Source of the DNA: UBA5158 sp040389045
GTDB lineage: Bacteria; Pseudomonadota; Gammaproteobacteria; DSM-16500
NCBI GenBank assembly: GCA_040389045.1
Contig: JAZKAT010000011.1
Span: 1 to 17,519, forward strand
Direction: 5' to 3'
DNA length: 17,519 bases
Shown here: one piece after another, positions 15,487 to 17,519 of the stretch
How the letters are laid out: each line of letters begins with the position of its first letter
How positions within the stretch are numbered: position 1 is the stretch's first letter
Notes under the pieces: model-generated
What the model saw: only the letters and a program-made list of their open reading frames with translations
Database searches by the model: none
What the model was told of the DNA's origin: nothing
Translations under genes and position numbers: made by a program

Positions 15487-15525
15487 AGTCAGTCTAGCAG
15501 AAAGTTTAATTTCGCTAGACTGAGT
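15487..15525. repeat. Stem-loop downstream of the MerR gene
   Basis: AGTCAGTCTAGC (15487-15498) pairs with GCTAGACTGAGT (15514-15525) at 11 of 12 positions around a 15-nt loop that itself has GAAA/TTTC ends. No T-run follows on the plus strand, so it is not a classical intrinsic terminator. It directly abuts the larger palindrome. Confidence 0.65.
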
Positions 15526-15609
15526 CGAGGAACGACGATTTTCGAGCACCGCAGCGCAGTTTACATGCGAGTAAATGAGCAGCGGAGCACAGAAAATCGG
15601 CGCTTCTCG
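15526..15609. repeat. 84-nt imperfect palindrome (REP/MITE-like)
   Basis: A 39-nt left arm (15526-15564) and 39-nt right arm (15571-15609) surround the loop ATGCGA. The reverse complement of the left arm matches the right arm over most of its length: GTAAA, GCGG, GAAAATCG and CTCG blocks align with a one-base shift in the middle. No start-to-stop reading frame of note lies inside. It is probably a dispersed intergenic palindrome. Confidence 0.65.
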
Positions 15610-15624
15610 GCCATCATAGTAGAA
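15570..15624 (+). repeat. 55-bp direct repeat, left copy (at assembly gap edge)
   Basis: The last 55 bases before the N-run are identical to the first 55 after it (15725-15779). They comprise the right arm of the palindrome plus the tail GGCCATCATAGTAGAA. Confidence 0.9.
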
Positions 15625-15724
15625 NNNNNNNNNNNNNNNNNNNNNNNNNNNNNNNNNNNNNNNNNNNNNNNNNNNNNNNNNNNNNNNNNNNNNNNNNNNN
15701 NNNNNNNNNNNNNNNNNNNNNNNN
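15625..15724. other. Assembly gap (100 Ns)
   Basis: Exactly 100 undetermined bases, the conventional size for a scaffold gap of unknown length. Nothing can be said of its content. The translated frames that run across it on the minus strand are artefacts. Confidence 0.99.
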
Positions 15725-15779
15725 AGTAAATGAGCAGCGGAGCACAGAAAATCGGCGCTTCTCGGCCATCATAGTAGAA
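15725..15779 (+). repeat. 55-bp direct repeat, right copy (at assembly gap edge)
   Basis: Identical to 15570-15624. It begins exactly at the first called base after the gap and ends 7 bp before tRNA-Pro. An overlap between neighbouring contigs would look exactly like this. Confidence 0.9.
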
Positions 15780-15786
15780 ATAGAAA

Positions 15787-15860
15787 CGGGGCGTAGCGCA
15801 GTCTGGTAGCGCACTTGACTGGGGGTCAAGTGGTCGTGGGTTCAAATCCCGCCGTCCCGA
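15787..15860 (+). tRNA. tRNA-Pro (anticodon GGG), CCA not encoded
   Basis: A 74-nt cloverleaf with acceptor CGGGGCG/CGTCCCG (one G-T pair), D-arm GCGC/GCGC, anticodon stem CTTGA/TCAAG around CTGGGGG (anticodon GGG at 15821-15823) and T-arm GTGGG-TTCAAAT-CCCGC. After discriminator A the sequence is TCA, so the CCA end must be added by nucleotidyltransferase. The other two tRNAs in the window encode theirs. No promoter is visible in the short known sequence before it; it may lie in the gap. Confidence 0.93.
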
Positions 15861-15885
15861 TCACAAATGACAAGGAACGTTGAAC

Positions 15886-17519
15886 GTGGATAGAATCTGG
15901 CTCAAGAGTTACGTCAAAGGTGTTCCCGCAGAAATAAACCCCGATTTATATCACTCTGTCACAGAAATTCTTGAAGAAAGTTGTCAAACTTACGCAAACC
16001 AAACAGCCTTTTACAATATGGGTGTCACCATCACCTATAAACAGTTCGACGCCTATGCTCGCGATGTAGCTGCCTATCTACAGCAAGAGTTACATTTAAA
16101 ACCGGGTGACCGTGTTGCCATGATGATGCCAAACCTGTTGCAGTATCCCGTGGCCATGTTTGGAATTCTCCGTGCCGGTTTGACCGTAGTAAATGTGAAT
16201 CCACTTTACACGGCAGCCGAAGTGGCGCATCAAGTCACTGACGCGGGCGCGGAAACCATTATTGTATTATCGAACTTCGCGCGCACCGTACAAAAAGCAT
16301 TGGCCGATACTCCCTTAAAAAATGTTATCGTGACTGACATTGGTGATTTATTTCCACGTCCCAAAGCATTTATTATTAATTTCGTACTCAAAAATATTAA
16401 GAAAAAAATTCCCGAATGGAATATTCCGCACTCCATTCCATTTCGAACAGTACTAACCGCCGGTAAAAAATTACCGTTTAACCGCGTCAGTGTTAATTCT
16501 CAAGATATTGCTTTTCTACAATATACGGGTGGAACTACCGGCATTTCAAAAGGCGCTATGCTCACGCATCGCAATATGGTTGCTAATCTGTTACAAGCTG
16601 AAGCCTGGTTTCAGCCCATGTTCAGAAAAGGCCAGGAAATCATTATCACCGCATTGCCGCTTTATCATATTTACTCGCTGACAGTTACCTTATTGCTGGC
16701 AAAACTCGGCGCATTGGCGGTATTGATTACCAACCCACGTGATTTCAATGAAATCATTGCTGGGATGAAAAAATTTGATTTCACCATTTTAACGGGTGTG
16801 AATACTTTATTTAATTCATTACTCAAACAACCAGAATTTTTAAAATTAAATTTTAAAAATGTTGTGCTGACGCTAGGCGGTGGCATGGCGGTGCAAAGCG
16901 CAGTGGCCGAGCGCTGGCAAAAAGCAACGGGTAAACCAATTCTGGAAGCGTATGGATTAACCGAAACTTCACCTTGCGCGACCATTAATCCAACCGATCT
17001 GAAAGCTTATAATGGCACAGTGGGTTTGCCGGTTTCCTCGACCCTGGCGGCGATTTTAGATGATGATGGTAATGAAGTGCCGATTAATAATCCTGGTGAA
17101 CTTGGTATCAAAGGCCCGCAAGTCATGCGTGGCTATTGGCAAAATCCAGTTGAAACAAAAAAAGTATTTTCCAAAGATGGCTGGCTGTTAACCGGCGATA
17201 TCGCCACCATGGATGAAAATGGTTATGTGCGCATTGTTGAACGCAAAAAGGATATGATTTTAGTTTCCGGCTTTAATGTTTATCCAAATGAAATTGAAGA
17301 TGTGTTAGTGACTATGCCAGGCATACGCGAAGCGGCAGTGATTGGCGTAGTCGATGAAAATTCAGGCGAAGTCCCCAAAGCATTTATTGTTCGCGATGAT
17401 TCTAGTATTACTGTTGAAGAAGTTAAAAAGTTTTTACACGAAAAATTAACCGCCTACAAAGTCCCCAAACACATTAAATTCTGCGACGACCTCCCCAAAT
17501 CCAACGTAGGCAAAGTCCT
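15886..17519 (+). CDS. fadD: Long-chain fatty acid-CoA ligase (partial, last residues missing)
   Basis: FadD activates long-chain fatty acids to acyl-CoA (via an acyl-adenylate) at the inner face of the cytoplasmic membrane, feeding beta-oxidation and phospholipid synthesis. About 544 residues are visible; E. coli has 561. The ATP-binding loop YTGGTTGISKG starts at residue 213, as in E. coli. Also present are LPLYHIYSLT, EAYGLTETSP, GWLLTGD, the fatty-acyl signature around VERKKDMILVSGFNVYPNEIE, and the catalytic lysine K543 in KSNVGK, just before the window edge. The start is GTG 15886 (VDRIWLKSY), with AAGGA 9 nt upstream; an in-frame TTG two codons earlier is too close to that site. It lies 25 bp after tRNA-Pro, and no separate promoter is obvious. 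Confidence 0.96.
   Translation, partial: MDRIWLKSYVKGVPAEINPDLYHSVTEILEESCQTYANQTAFYNMGVTITYKQFDAYARDVAAYLQQELHLKPGDRVAMMMPNLLQYPVAMFGILRAGLTVVNVNPLYTAAEVAHQVTDAGAETIIVLSNFARTVQKALADTPLKNVIVTDIGDLFPRPKAFIINFVLKNIKKKIPEWNIPHSIPFRTVLTAGKKLPFNRVSVNSQDIAFLQYTGGTTGISKGAMLTHRNMVANLLQAEAWFQPMFRKGQEIIITALPLYHIYSLTVTLLLAKLGALAVLITNPRDFNEIIAGMKKFDFTILTGVNTLFNSLLKQPEFLKLNFKNVVLTLGGGMAVQSAVAERWQKATGKPILEAYGLTETSPCATINPTDLKAYNGTVGLPVSSTLAAILDDDGNEVPINNPGELGIKGPQVMRGYWQNPVETKKVFSKDGWLLTGDIATMDENGYVRIVERKKDMILVSGFNVYPNEIEDVLVTMPGIREAAVIGVVDENSGEVPKAFIVRDDSSITVEEVKKFLHEKLTAYKVPKHIKFCDDLPKSNVGKV

Noticed and set aside
15450..15779. CRISPR array
   Set aside because: The repeats are two copies flanking a gap plus one decayed fragment, without regular spacers or cas genes; the structure is palindromic instead.
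15561..15845. Long minus-strand reading frames crossing the gap and tRNA-Pro
   Set aside because: They exist only because N codons do not stop translation; they overlap a tRNA and repeat sequence and have no similarity to known proteins.

Overview
The window is a chromosomal stretch from a gammaproteobacterium. UvrB, ThrS, IF3, PheS/PheT, IHF-alpha and FadD read as close relatives of the E. coli proteins, and active-site residues fall at the same residue numbers (UvrB K45 and D338; ThrS H73, H77, C334, H385 and H511; IHF-alpha P65). Moderate GC with AT-rich spacers, the combination of neighbours and an odd P-type ATPase relative suggest the Legionellales (Coxiella/Aquicella/Rickettsiella-like). 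That placement is an inference from gene content, not a proven assignment.

Left part (1-4214): a truncated AMI1-like amidase, tRNA-Asn(GTT) with its own promoter, and aspartate aminotransferase lie on the minus strand. uvrB diverges from aspC on the plus strand. Middle (4252-7848): a large P1B-type ATPase homologue in which nearly every catalytic signature is altered. It overlaps tail-to-tail with an operon of two small secreted paralogues that share four cysteines. Divergent promoters near 7883-7928 serve that operon and tRNA-Val(GAC).

Right part (7959-15442): tRNA-Val, a hairpin with a U-rich tail, then the translation cluster thrS-infC-rpmI-rplT-pheS-pheT-ihfA-merR. infC begins at an AUU codon (10030), so it is easily annotated about 30 residues too short. 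A 30-bp perfect inverted repeat of the common 'MDSRLRGND' type sits between rplT and pheS, where E. coli has the pheM attenuator; it provides a false upstream start for pheS.

Far right (15443-17519): a gene-free stretch of about 340 bp holds a stem-loop, an 84-nt imperfect palindrome and a 100-N scaffold gap. Identical 55-bp sequences flank the gap, which looks like a k-mer overlap artefact rather than real duplication. tRNA-Pro(GGG) without encoded CCA and a nearly complete fadD follow.

The best candidates for new biology are the degenerate P-type ATPase with its hydrophilic tail and the secreted four-cysteine pair. Most of the rest is core housekeeping.
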